A stretch of DNA of 64,000 nucleotides from positions 13,178,883 through 13,242,882 of the forward strand of contig OZ038496.1 in NCBI GenBank assembly GCA_964036315.1, in the 5' to 3' direction. The notes under the pieces are model-generated. The model searched no databases and had not been told where the DNA came from. It saw only the letters and a list, made by a program, of their open reading frames with translations. Every line of letters begins with the position of its first letter. The stretch's first letter is position 1. This document shows, piece after piece, positions 9,985-20,111 of the stretch. Source of the DNA: Acanthosepion esculentum (taxonomy: Eukaryota > Mollusca > Cephalopoda > Sepiida > Sepiidae). The translations under genes and the position numbers were made by a program.

Positions 9985-10710
9985 GCCTGTCGGTCTTTGT
10001 AATGACCATCCTTATTCAAAGCTTGTCGACTGAATCGACAGATTCACAAACAATGAACTTTACCAAATGACAGAAACCACATCACTTGAGTATAATTTAA
10101 AAACTTCTAGGTGTACAATCATGATCAGATCGAAGAGAAAATAATGAAGCCTGAGTGTCTTGGCAAAGATCATCCTTCTTTGAACCTTGTGGACTGGTGC
10201 TACAGAATCGCAATCAAAGAAATGTACCAAATAACAGAAACCACATCACTTAAGGACTTTCAACACCAGCAACAACTAAAATGGATATCACATGTAAGTC
10301 AAAGAGAAAATAATGAAGCCTGGGTGTCTTGGCAAAGATCATCCTTCTTTGAACCTTGTGGACTGGTGCTACAGAATCGCAATCAAAGAAATGTACCAAA
10401 TAACAGAAACCACATCACTTAAGGACTTTCAACACCAGCAACAACTAAAATGGATATCACATGTAAGTCAAAGAGAAAATAATGAAGCCTGGGTGTCTTG
10501 GCAAAGATCATCCTTCTTTGAACCTTGTGGACTGGTGCTACAGAATCACAAACAAAGAACTGTACCAAATAAGAGAAACCACATCAGCTGCAACAACTAA
10601 AATGTAAATGGAAAAGTATAATGACATAATCAAGATGTTGACATTCCACTCTACTTCGAATAAAAGGTTAAGAAGAAAGACCCCATCAATACTTGACACA
10701 GTAACAACAT
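9985..10710 (+). pseudogene. RTE-like reverse transcriptase relic with 169-bp tandem triplication
   Basis: Plus-strand codons give YQITETTSLKDFQHQQQLKW, ISHVSQREN, and near 10620-10690 DIIKMLTFHSTSNKRLRRKT and PSILD. These match the C-terminal QLKWxxHVxRxEN / KxLTFHS / RKTPSIL blocks of RTE-type retrotransposon polyproteins. The block from ATAATGAAGCCTG is repeated at 10141, 10310 and 10479 with an exact 169-bp period, and a more diverged unit precedes it. Since 169 is not a multiple of three, each repeat shifts frame, so the copy cannot be functional. Confidence 0.7.
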
Positions 10711-11354
10711 TTGCATAGATAGTCTCTAAAGGTCAGAGAAAGAACAATAATAGTTCACTTGAGAAAACAATTTTCCTGAAAAATGCTTTCAGTAGAAAAA
10801 TTTGAAAAGTTCAGATGAAAATAGGACTGGATGCTTGGTCAATGAATGATGAATGTGTGCTTATAACATTAGAGATTATGAAAACAGATACTAAACTTTG
10901 ATCCAAGACCAATAGACAAGGTGTAAAGGACTTCCAAAGTATGTAACTTTCTCGAAACCTATGGATTTACTGGGAATGTAACTTTCTTGAAATGTATAGA
11001 CTTCCTCTACGGAAGTCCCAAGACACCACTTCTTATCGGCAAAATGCTTTAACTGCATAAACCCTGCGTGTAAGACATGAATTTTGTCACAAAAAAAGGA
11101 AGGCTTACAAGGAAGGCAATCAACATCTGCTATCTTTGTTAAGAAGTACTAATGAAGTTATCTAGCCTGACCAACAATCTGAATACGGCCAGAATGCACA
11201 AACCCTCGGTCACGATGACTTATGAATTCGTGCTAGCACAGCGATTGACGGATACCGTCTACCCAAATTCACACATATGGTGTGGTTTTCAGGCACTTTG
11301 CCGCATACTGGGATCGACGCTCCAGTCCGATAATATCAGGATGTCTCCTGCTTG
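10711..11354. other. No recognised feature
   Basis: No gene or repeat recognised. The last 200 bp may be the 3' body of the tRNA-like element that follows. Confidence 0.4.
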
Positions 11355-11435
11355 ACAAATCAACCATGGTGAGATTCGAACTCTGGTCTCATGTTTAGAA
11401 ATCGAACGTTCTAACCAATCGGCCTCGCGACCATA
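11355..11435 (-). mobile_element. tRNA-derived SINE head
   Basis: Minus strand GTCGCGAGGCCGATTGGTTA, then GAGTTCGAATCTC, has the A and B boxes of a tRNA in correct order. The T-arm pairing is poor and there is no matching acceptor stem, so it is a SINE head and not a tRNA gene. Confidence 0.55.
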
Positions 11436-11437
11436 TA

Positions 11438-11560
11438 GTGATTTTCCAAGCGTAGCTTAGGTGTATGGGCCACCCAGTGAGGATCGAACTCACTACTTAG
11501 TCGTAATTGTTCTAGCGAGACATGCTTGCTAACCATTACACCGCCTCGGGGTGCCCCCTA
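11438..11560 (-). mobile_element. tRNA-derived SINE A
   Basis: Minus strand reads GGTGTAATGGTTAGCAAGC, GAGTTCGATCCTCACTGGG and AAGCTACGCTTGGAAAATC, the complete short architecture defined by the copy at 12159-12591. The shared tail CGGCCTTGTGCCACAT is deleted in this copy. Confidence 0.8.
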
Positions 11561-11750
11561 GTGACACAGGCCCCGAACGTTGTCGCCGCCTGCGTGTCGT
11601 CACGCGCGTGGGCACCCGCGTCGACGGTTAGGTTCGCGCCGCTACATATTAACTAGTGACATTACTGCCTAGTAAAATTCTTAACAGTGACAATTTTTAC
11701 TATTTTGACATAAAACTGTTAATGACTTTTCAACTGAAACCTAGAATATA
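11561..11750. other. Spacer with short CpG-dense patch
   Basis: 11570-11645 is unusually rich in CpG (CGCCTGCGTGTCGTCACGCG, CGTCGACGG) within an AT-rich, CpG-poor region. The rest is plain AT-rich spacer. Confidence 0.4.
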
Positions 11751-11888
11751 GTGATTTTCCAAGCGTAGCTCAGATGTGGCACAAGGCCGAAAGTATGGGG
11801 CACCCATTGAGGATCGAACTCACTACCCAGTCGTAATAATTCTAGCGAGACAAGCTTGCTAACCATTACACCACGTCGAAGAGTCCCT
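11751..11888 (-). mobile_element. tRNA-derived SINE A
   Basis: Complete family A unit, including the GGCACAAGGCCGAAAG (complement) tail segment missing in the preceding copy. Confidence 0.85.
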
Positions 11889-11974
11889 GTAAACTAGAAT
11901 ATAACAAGAGTCAATTTTTAGTAATAGTTTAATTAATTAATTAATTAGTAGATTAATTAGTAGTTTAATTTGTC

Positions 11975-12060
11975 TGTGGAGGCGCGGTGGTGTTAATGGA
12001 TAGCACTTGGATTGAGAAATCAGAGAGAAGAGGTCGAATTCCCCTCGTGTCTATTATATT
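11975..12060 (+). mobile_element. tRNA-like SINE head of a different family
   Basis: GGCGCGGTGGTGTTAATGGA followed by GGTCGAATTCCCC gives an A box and B box. It follows a short TTAATTAA-rich stretch. No body could be assigned. Confidence 0.45.
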
Positions 12061-12143
12061 TACTTACGTGCTAATAGGCTTAGAAAAAGTATGAATCAAT
12101 TACAGATCAGGATTTTCAGTGCCCTTTTAACACTCAATTGCGT

Positions 12144-12606
12144 TATAAGTACTTCTATAGGGTACCTCGGGGTGGTGTAATGGTTATTGTATATACTCAT
12201 TGGGGATCTTTTTAATTTGTTGTTTTATTCCCACCACCACCACCACATACGACGATTTGTACATATGGGGACTATTTAGGATTTTTATAGAGACATGAGG
12301 TATTATGGTGGATGTAGTAAGAAAGGTTAGTAAGTAATATTGTTTGTATGCTTGGGTCAGTGCTTGCGGCTGGCTAAGTTTAAGATTAAGACAGATGAAG
12401 AACGTCCTCTTCCCCATCCCCCTTTTTGGGCCTTGGGCCACATTTTCTGTATATTTCACATAAATAAATATCGTAATGGTTAGCAAGCTTGTCTCACTAG
12501 GACAATTACGACTGAGTAGTGAATTCAATCCTCACTGGGTGTCCCTTACTTTCGACCTTGTGCCACATCCAAGCGTAGCTTGGAAAATCGCTATAAGTAC
12601 TTCTAT
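12144..12606 (+). mobile_element. SINE A with nested second SINE; both target-site duplications visible
   Basis: The outer SINE A (12159-12591) is flanked by the 15-bp duplication TATAAGTACTTCTAT at 12144-12158 and 12592-12606. It is split by an insertion (12187-12472) flanked by the 10-bp duplication GTAATGGTTA at 12177-12186 and 12473-12482. Without the insert, SINE A is about 137 bp, from AGGGTACCTCGGGGTGGTGT to CTTGGAAAATCGC. The 286-bp insert has no obvious tRNA head. It ends GGGCCTTGGGCCACATTTTC...ATAAATAAATA, so it shares the GGCCTTGKGCCACAT tail and shows the AT-rich 3' repeat expected of LINE-mobilised elements. Confidence 0.9.
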
Positions 12607-12719
12607 GCTTCCAATTTCGAACTTCAATGAATTTAAATTTTATAAAGTAGGTGCTTTTGAGATCGAAGATTTTTTTAGAGAGATAGATAGAAACAAAGGA
12701 ATAAAGTGAGGGAGATAAG

Positions 12720-12755
12720 TAGAGAGAGAGAGAGAGAAAAAGAGAAAGAGAGAGC
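12720..12755. repeat. (GA)n microsatellite
   Basis: About 35 bp of GAGA/AAAGAG repeat. Confidence 0.85.
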
Positions 12756-12861
12756 TAGCTGTTCGTTGAGTCTTCATAATTCTAAATTTTTAAACTAGTT
12801 TCTTTTTTGTAAATCCTTTCGTTTTTCAAATGCGGTACCTATTGATCTGAACTTTATTTTT

Positions 12862-12975
12862 AAGCATAGTAAATTGATTTTATTCTTGATAACAAGGGTC
12901 GCGTAATGACCCCGTGACGCAAAATATTTGGAGCTGTTTCTTATTTGCAGTTTCTATCGTTTTTGCTGTTGTGAA
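12862..12975. repeat. Short dispersed repeat G, copy 1
   Basis: TTATTCTTGATAACAAGGGT...GACCCCGTGACGCAAAA matches copies near 13675, 14880 and 15020. Function unknown. Confidence 0.5.
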
Positions 12976-13004
12976 ACTGCTATATTCCGTGAGTTCGTTC
13001 CAAA

Positions 13005-13635
13005 CATCCTCGTCGCCACTGTTATATTCCGTGCTAAGGGAATAAATAAGTAACAACAGGTGGATAATAGAAGAAAGGTTTATTGTACACAACAAGTGCA
13101 ATATGAAATACGGTACAGTTATACACACAGGTCAATCTAGTAGTGAGTGCCACTAATTGGAAGGTCGGACGTGCTTGAGACTTCTCTCTCTCACTCTTCC
13201 TCAAGTCTCTCGAAAGGGAAGTTTATGGCCAAAACCTTATATATAAAGAGATATCAGATTATACTAACTAAAAATATGTATTAATAAGATTAATAATAAA
13301 TCGTATTTAAACAATTAATATGTTATGTTCCGTCAATCCTCGTCGAAACTGTTATATTCCGTGCTAAGGGAATAAATAAGTAACACCAGGTGGATACTAG
13401 AAGAAAGGGTTATTGTACACAACAAGTACAACATGAAATACGCTACAGTTATACACACAGGTCAATCTAATAGTGAGTGCCACTAATTGGAAGGTCGGAC
13501 ATGCTTGCATCATCTCGCTCTCACACTTCCTCTTTGTCATCGAGTCTCTCATAGACAGGAGACTTTATAGGTACTTACTACCTATAGTGTAATCATTCAT
13601 GGGGGTGACTGGTTATTTCATTACATCGGAAACTT
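13005..13635. repeat. About 330-bp tandem duplication
   Basis: A block of about 200 bp starting CTGTTATATTCCGTGCTAAG recurs at about 13018 and 13348, and includes GTACACAACAAGTRCAAYAT and GCCACTAATTGGAAGGTCGG. The copies are about 93 percent alike by eye. They could be a tandem pair of solo-LTR-like units, but I see no primer-binding site or coding region between them. Confidence 0.6.
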
Positions 13636-13674
13636 AATGAATTACTCCTTTAGATAGGTTTATTTTCAAGTTAA

Positions 13675-13815
13675 ACAACTTAGTTTTATTGTTTGCCCAT
13701 TAGAGCACGTAAAGAGTCCATAACTCAAACCATTTACACTAGGGTTTTATTTGTAGGTTATTCGTTTTTTCAATTGTAACATCTTTGAATTATAGCTTTG
13801 TATAATTTTGTTTTG
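13675..13815. repeat. Short dispersed repeat G, copy 2
   Basis: Shares TTTTTCAATTGTAACATCTT and TTGAATTA with 14880-15165. Confidence 0.5.
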
Positions 13816-13821
13816 GGGGTG

Positions 13822-14095
13822 GGCTCTTCAATGTGGTGTAATGGTTAACAAGCTTCTCTCGCTAAATCAATTACTATTGAATAGTGTGTTCGATCCTCAT
13901 TGGGAGCCCTATACTTTCGGCCCTGTGTCACATTTAAGCTACGGTTTAAAAATCATCAGGGGCGCTTCAGATGGTGTAATGGTTAGCAAGCTTGCTTCGA
14001 TAGATGAATTATGACTCAATATTGAGTAAAATCCTCACAGGGCGCCCTGTACTTTTGGCCTTTTGCCATATCTAAGTTATGCTTAGGAAATCACA
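13822..14095 (+). mobile_element. SINE A tandem dimer
   Basis: Two family A units, 13822-13950 and 13958-14095, lie head to tail in the same orientation. Each has GGTGTAATGGTTARCAAGCT, a B-box region and a GGCCYTKTGYCAYAT tail. The second B box (GAGTAAAATCCTCAC) is badly mutated. Confidence 0.8.
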
Positions 14096-14879
14096 TTAGC
14101 AGTTGATTTGTATTATTAGATGCTTATTTGTTAATGGCGGTGTTTTAGATGCAATATCTCCATTCAGATTAATTTTCTTAAGACACTTCATAAGGTACAT
14201 TCCCATTATTCATTACCTGAGGTACTTTTAATTACAGGTAGAACACTGATGAAATAACCTGCTTTTTTTTTTTTTTTTTTTTGGTCTCTCATGTCTTATC
14301 GCGAATTTCTAGCAGTCTTTTTCACGTCAAAAATCCCTCCCAACACTAACATCTTCTTCTAGGGATCTTGGAGAGCATGTCTTGATATTCGAAATTCCTT
14401 CACGATTTCACGTCAGCTCATTCCTTGTGACATTTTCATATTTTTCGTATTTAAATCCATTCTTTCTATTTTGAAATTTAAATCAACTAAACTAACAAGA
14501 GAAATTGAAAGACCCAAACCATGGTTAATTACCATGCGCATTTTAATCTGGGATTATCCTAATCTTGAAGGATGTCAAGTGGCCAGTATCTTTTGTGTGG
14601 CCTAATTCCAATATCACGAAGTATTCAGACCTGTCTCCGGCTCTTACGATATTCGAGGATATTAGACAAAATTCATTCCGGTTCAGAATGAACAGAGGTA
14701 GTAACCTGGAAATACTTTGCGGAATATTTACAACTGCTTAGTAAAAATGAAGCAAATTTATTTGTTACCTAGTTAACGTATTTCCTTTTTGCATCACTGG
14801 ATTTACGAAGAATAATCAGGAATATCAGGACTGTTGCTATGGTAACGAATCGAAAAATACTATACAACTTCAAATACAA
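14096..14879. other. No recognised feature
   Basis: A T-run of about 20 bases at 14263-14282 is the only notable item. Confidence 0.5.
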
Positions 14880-15165
14880 CAAATTGCTTTTAGTCTTGAC
14901 AGTTAGGGGCACATGATGACCCCATCACTCAAAACATTTACATCAAGGACTTATTTGTAGATGCTTTCGTTTTTTCAATTGTAACATCTTTGAATTACAC
15001 CTTTCTATAATTTTGGTTTCAAATACAACGGCTCGTTTTTATTCTTGATAGCTAGGGGCATATAAGGACCCTATAATAGAAAACATTTGGATCCGTTTCT
15101 TAATTGTTTATTCTTTCATTTTTCGAATGTAGAACCTTTTTTGCTACATTACATAACATTGTTTT
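14880..15165. repeat. Repeat G, tandem copies 3 and 4
   Basis: TTTTAGTCTTGACAGTTAGG...GACCCCATCACTCAAAACAT is repeated as TTTATTCTTGATAGCTAGGG...GACCCTATAATAGAAAACAT about 140 bp later. Confidence 0.55.
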
Positions 15166-15169
15166 TTAA

Positions 15170-15960
15170 ACGTGGCTCATTCTTTCCTTCTCTACGATGA
15201 CGTCATAATTTTTCATTTGTTTCTCTACGTCAACGTCATATTTTTTCTTTACTTCTCAACGACGACGCCATATTTTTTCTTTCCTTCTCTACGATGACGT
15301 CATATTTTTTCTTTCCTTCTCTACGACGACGCCATATTTTTTACTTCCTTCTCTACGACGACGTCATAATTTTTCTTTTCTTTCTCTACGACAACGTCAT
15401 ATTTTTTCTTTACACTCTCAACGACGACGTTATATTTTTTTCTTTCCTTCTCTACGACGCCATATTTTTCTTTCCTTATCTACGACGACGTCATATTTTT
15501 TCTTTCCTTCTTTACGACGTCATATTTTGTCTTTCCTTCTGTATGACGTCGCCATATTTTTTCTTTCCTTATCTACGATGACGTCATATTTTTTTCTTTC
15601 CTTCTCTACGACGACGCCATATTTTTTACTTTCTTTCTCTACGATGACGTCATAATTTTTCTTTTCTTTCTCTACGACAACGTCATATTTTTTCTTTACT
15701 TCTCAACGACGACATATTTTTTCTTTCCTTTTCTAATAAGCGATTTTTTTTTCCTTATCTACGACGACGTCATATTTTTCTTTCCCTCTTTACGACGTCT
15801 ACTATTTTTTTCTTTACGACGTCATATTTTGCCTTTCCTTCTTTATGACGTCGCCATATTTTTTCTTTCCTTCTCCACGACGACGTCATATTTTTTCTTT
15901 CCTTCTCTAAGATGACGTCATAATTTTTCTTTTCTTTCTCCACGACGTCATATTTATTTA
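15170..15960. repeat. About 30-bp minisatellite carrying CRE-type sites
   Basis: About 24 units of CTTTCCTTCTCTACGACGAC followed by GTCATATTTTTT. The palindromic octamer TGACGTCA, the cAMP-response element bound by CREB/ATF, is exact in at least five units (near 15198, 15296, 15577, 15641, 15910) and near-exact in most others. A higher-order period of about 283 bp is visible: the order of unit variants at 15358-15430 recurs at 15641-15715. Confidence 0.9.
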
Positions 15961-16784
15961 TTTCCTTATTTGTTTTTAAAAGCGAACAGTTTGCGTTATC
16001 TTGTTTTATAGAAATAACTTGTCATAAATTCAAAGAGAGAAAGAAATAAAAGAATGAAAAAAAGTAATTGCAATCGAATGGCGAATGGCTGACCAGACGG
16101 AAACATTGCCGCTTTTGATCAAAACCTATTTTCCCGCCAAGGGTTTTTGTTTCGGCGTCTCGAAATGCATTAAGTCCAAAATGATGTCGTGCCGACCAAT
16201 ATCACGGTCGATATTTGTCGTAGAGCATGCCGGGAAATGCATTAGACAAGTGGTGTGAAGAGAGACGGTGCTGTTTACACGATTTTGGTCCGTGGGTTTT
16301 TTTTTATAAGAGTTGAAGAGGAGCATGGAAAGCTAATGTTGGAAATTCTCTCTAAAACTGGATCCCGTAGAGAAGCCAGACGCGGAATTCGCAGAATTAA
16401 ATTTACGTGTCTTTCACCGTTAGCTTAGCCGCTCGGCAACCATATTCACGAAAGCTGTGCTATCCACCGCTTTTACAAGAAATATTCCTAGTTCTTCAGT
16501 CACTCTTATTGAAAGTTTGTAAAACTGGCAATAGGGTGAAAAGTATCAAAAGTGCAATATTTTTTGTTTAGATTAAATTTCTGATGTGTCCGATTATATT
16601 TCTCCAATTTTGCCAGTTCTCGTAATATCACGACAGACACGAGGCCTTCAAACTAAATCACGTGGCTCACACATTCTAAATCAGTGGTCTCCAATTCTTT
16701 CTAACACCTTGCAACCCTTTTTTCAACAGACGAAAAGTTTCATTAACATCACTATCTTATCGCTGATTCCACCATGAATGTTGA
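15961..16784. other. Mostly unrecognised; one hAT-like terminal sequence
   Basis: 16683-16700 contains CAGTGGTCTCCAATTC, the same terminal word as the hAT-like element at 34904. No matching right end was found. The rest is unassigned. Confidence 0.4.
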
Positions 16785-17000
16785 AGTGAGCTACATTACT
16801 TAGTTCAGCCAGGTCAGACCTTCACAGCTAAGACCCGCCTACACAGAATTCGAGAACAATCTACACACACAGGTAAAGGGTTCAGTTCTAAATTTCCTAA
16901 GAGTTACACAGACATGTAAAGAAGGCCGGGCGGCATAACGACCGAACAGTAGGGTTAACAACCATAAACAAAGCACATTAATCCGACTGAAAATAATATA
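16785..17000 (+). mobile_element. Diverged SINE C-like relic
   Basis: AAAGGGTTCAGTTCTAAATT, AAGAAGGCCGGGCGGCATAA and CGACCGAACAG correspond in order to the 3' half of family C, but with many changes. A related 5' piece (CAGACCTTCACAGCTA) is also found at 18925. Confidence 0.5.
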
Positions 17001-17046
17001 AATAATTTTTATTATATTTGCACACACGCACAAATATATATAACTA

Positions 17047-17432
17047 GCAGCATGGCCCGGCGTTGCCCGTGCTTGATTCAAAAATTACGACTACCTTTAA
17101 TGGTGCCTGACATGATGGTCTTGCACCGTGTCGTATCCAAACCACTCCGTTAATGATAGTGGCGAGAAGAGGTTCTCGGTGGCCAACAAGACTTCAAACC
17201 GTTTTTCATACAAAGCCATTGGTTTTAATTTCCCAAAAGTAGAGGCCAAGGAGTTTGGTCATGCATTTGTTCTCAAACGCTTAGATCCTTCTCTCTGGTT
17301 CTACCAACCGTGTCCAAATTTCGCAATAATAGAAACAGATAAAGTCCACATAAAATATACCCCATACTAATTCACCAGCATTAGACACCAGTGGGGAGTA
17401 TTGATCCATAGTTCCATATGTTTTATACCAAA
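17047..17432 (+). repeat. Repeat E start word followed by unrelated 330 bp
   Basis: The first 50 bp copy the beginning of repeat E (GCATGGCCCGGCGTTGCCCG). After 17100 the sequence departs. It holds an 80-codon open frame (17128-17370, plus) starting MSYPNHSVNDSGEKRF, with no recognised domain. This is probably an insertion or a variant of repeat E. Confidence 0.4.
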
Positions 17433-18195
17433 CTAGCAGCATGGCCCGGCGTTGCCCCCCGTGCTTGATTAAAAAATCGTACGACTCATACAGCAATCGC
17501 TATCACTTGACTTAAAATATTTTTGCCCTTCCTTGCCTTTAAAGGAGTGCCCTTTGCCGTGCTGATGTTGCTATATGCCTTACTTCTTGCCTATCTCACA
17601 TTGCGAATTTTTTCTAAGCTCTATACTAAACATTAAATCTGTTACGAAAAAAGAACTAAACAAAATGAACACAAAACGATCAGCTTTAAAAAAGGACTCG
17701 TAACTGGAAAAACCGAATGAAAAAAGAATGTTAACAACAAATACTTTTTCACGCCCAACCCAGTTCTGCGGAATCAGAATCAACGTTGAGTTTAAGCAAG
17801 CGAATGAGCCAATTGGAGTAAAGTGCCATGCAGATTTAAATTTTTCCCAATGTGACGAATGCAGCTATCGATTTTTTTTGCATGCTAGCATTTAGTTAAC
17901 ATTCGTGTCACACAGCCTTTGGCTCTCACGCTGGCCAATAGAATCTTCCTGCCTATTCGTGGCATCCAGCTATAGGCACTCTCTCTGGCCAGAAGAAAAT
18001 GACCGCAAATTACATGAAAATTGCCGAGGAAGCATGAAAAAATCGATTATTTCCACTATCGATGGAAGTTGGGAAATGCAACGTCGGTCTTGGCTTTGAC
18101 ACTAAGTTGGAGCATGTGCATGTAAATTTTGGTGCAAATCCGTCGAAAATTGCGGCCGTGCATTCGTTACACACACACATTTCCTGCCTTTTATA
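17433..18195 (+). repeat. Dispersed repeat E, copy 2
   Basis: It matches 5829-6530 over nearly its full length (GTTACGAAAAAAGAACTAAA, TTGGAGTAAAGTGCCATGCA, GGTGCAAATCCGTCGAAAAT). It carries an extra segment of about 60 bp near 17905-17975 that looks like a local duplication of the GGCTCTCACKCTGGCCA region. Confidence 0.75.
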
Positions 18196-18293
18196 GATAG
18201 AGGTTAACTTAGTCTGGCACAAAGCCACGTGTGCCATTCAATCATAATAGTAATAATCCGTCTTCCAGACGACATTTGGAGAGTGGATCGCCC

Positions 18294-18601
18294 CAAGGAT
18301 GTTTAGTACAGCTAGTTGCAATAGCATAGTTAGAAAAGGTCGAAAGTAATCGGATAAAAAAAACTACGGCGCCTTCCATGATGAATGTCATCTAAACATC
18401 AAGAAACTGATTGAACAACTGGACAGGATGTGTATGAAAATAAATAGATACACTATGTCTATATTATTCAATGAGACATGTTCAAATGAAGATATGTTAA
18501 TTATATATATATATATACTTAACATATCTTCATTTTTTTATCCGATTACTTTCGACCTTTTCTAACTATGCTGTTGGAACTAGCTGTACTAAATATCCTT
18601 G
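18294..18601. mobile_element. Penelope-like element fragment in an inverted repeat
   Basis: Arms 18294-18362 and 18533-18601 are inverted copies with about three mismatches in 69 bp (GGTCGAAAGTAATCGGATAA). The centre encodes, plus strand, NIKKLIEQLDRMCMKINRYT, similar to [19 protein letters not shown] in the clearer Penelope-like locus at 51.9 kb. A second, smaller hairpin (AATGAAGATATGTTAA either side of TA repeats, 18486-18535) is nested inside. Penelope-like elements often leave such inverted or tandem partial copies. Confidence 0.55.
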
Positions 18602-20111
18602 CCAGTCGCGATTCGTCGCAAAAGATTCTGCTAAAATGGTCGGTTTCTTAAACGGTACCGTTCCAGAAAGTATCTCACTCCTTTTGACAAGCAACTTTCT
18701 TCACAAGAGATAGATCATTCCAAAGACGTTGCCTGGGATGGGGCCGCGAAACGACATTTTCCAGCTTGGGCAGATTTCAAAGGCGTTTGGACGGTTCTGA
18801 GGCGATGAATTGCTTTTCACGCATCAATCCCATTCCCGCAGATGAAACGATACCAGCCTCTCGCTACACTATGGCTATTTTCGTGGCTGATGTTCGGGTG
18901 AACTACATTCCTTGCTAACACTAGTGCAGACCTTCACAGCTAGAACCAAATGCAGAATTATGTGACCTCTCAACTGCACCTAGAATTAGAACAAGAATAC
19001 TAGATCGACGGTTATGTAAACAAGCGCTCCGTGCAGTCTCCGGTAGTCTCTCACACGGCAGACTGAGAATATAAGGTCCACGCATCAGACGACAGGAGTA
19101 ATGTATTGGCTGAGAGTAACTGAAGTAATATCGGAAGGATTAAAATTTAATTGAAGATTAAAGTCTCGTGTTATCCAATCGACATCTAAATTATTGTCAG
19201 GCAGCTATCTACACTGAATCTACTCATTGTATTCCTTTTCATCTTCCATTTTTAATTGTTAACTCCTACTCAGATAGCTTCTTCCTCAAGGACTCTGTTT
19301 AACTACGGACTCACGACACAAACAGGATGTGACACCAGGTCGAAGTTTCAACATGAGTTATCGACAAAGTGATAGAGCTTTCTCTTTTGGAGACGCCGGG
19401 TAATAACCCGAGTCCCCTCCCGCAGGAGAGATACTGCTTGGGAGGATTGTTAGAGCTAACATTGTTTTCAACATCCCCGTCAAAAGAGAATTCCTTCACG
19501 GGGAAGATCTGTTGCAAGTTGGAACGGGTTCTCGAAAGGGTGCTTCCCTGGTCTGTACAACCTTAAACTCTTCAAGTCGATAGTCAACTGTTTTATATCC
19601 TAAAAATCCGTATGATATGCTGCACTTGACCTCTCCTTTTAGGCTCTGAAAAGATCCCTATGCAATAAGCACTGACGATGAAGGCGAGTAATTTGAGAAA
19701 TTGTTCTGGTTGAAGTGGTGATAGCAATAATTTTGTTTCATGTAGTATTGCTATGGTATAGCGATATCATGACGAGGTTTGAAAAGTTTGTTTGGGGATT
19801 CAAATCTGAATCGTATAATCATTTCGAGCTGAATAGAACCGTTTCAAATAAGTCGACTTACAAATAAATGCAAATCGAAAACCGACGCCCCAACGGAATC
19901 GAGGAACAGGACGAAAAAGAGTTGAATATCCTATTACTCGGCCACTCCCATCTTCTTGCCACTCGGTAGTCAATTGATTGTAATTACCACGGCGTGTCAT
20001 ACCGCCATTTATAGCTGTCCGCTCGTATCCGAATGTTCTAGTCTGCTATGGTGGCTAGTTGCAGACGCCTATTCATGAACGCCTACAGAGCCCGACATCG
20101 TGTTGGGGCTT
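18602..20111. other. Largely unrecognised
   Basis: 18895-18990 has a weak SINE C-like stretch. 19370-19560 is richer in GC and includes a short hairpin CGGGTAATAACCCG, but no protein or RNA family is recognised. Nothing else can be supported. Confidence 0.4.

Noticed and set aside
13005..13635. LTR retrotransposon
   Set aside because: The two similar blocks are only about 330 bp apart with no coding sequence, primer-binding site or polypurine tract between them, so a tandem duplication is the safer call.
16126..16326. Short open frame as a host exon
   Set aside because: No recognisable motif, no repeat support and no splice signals that stand out.
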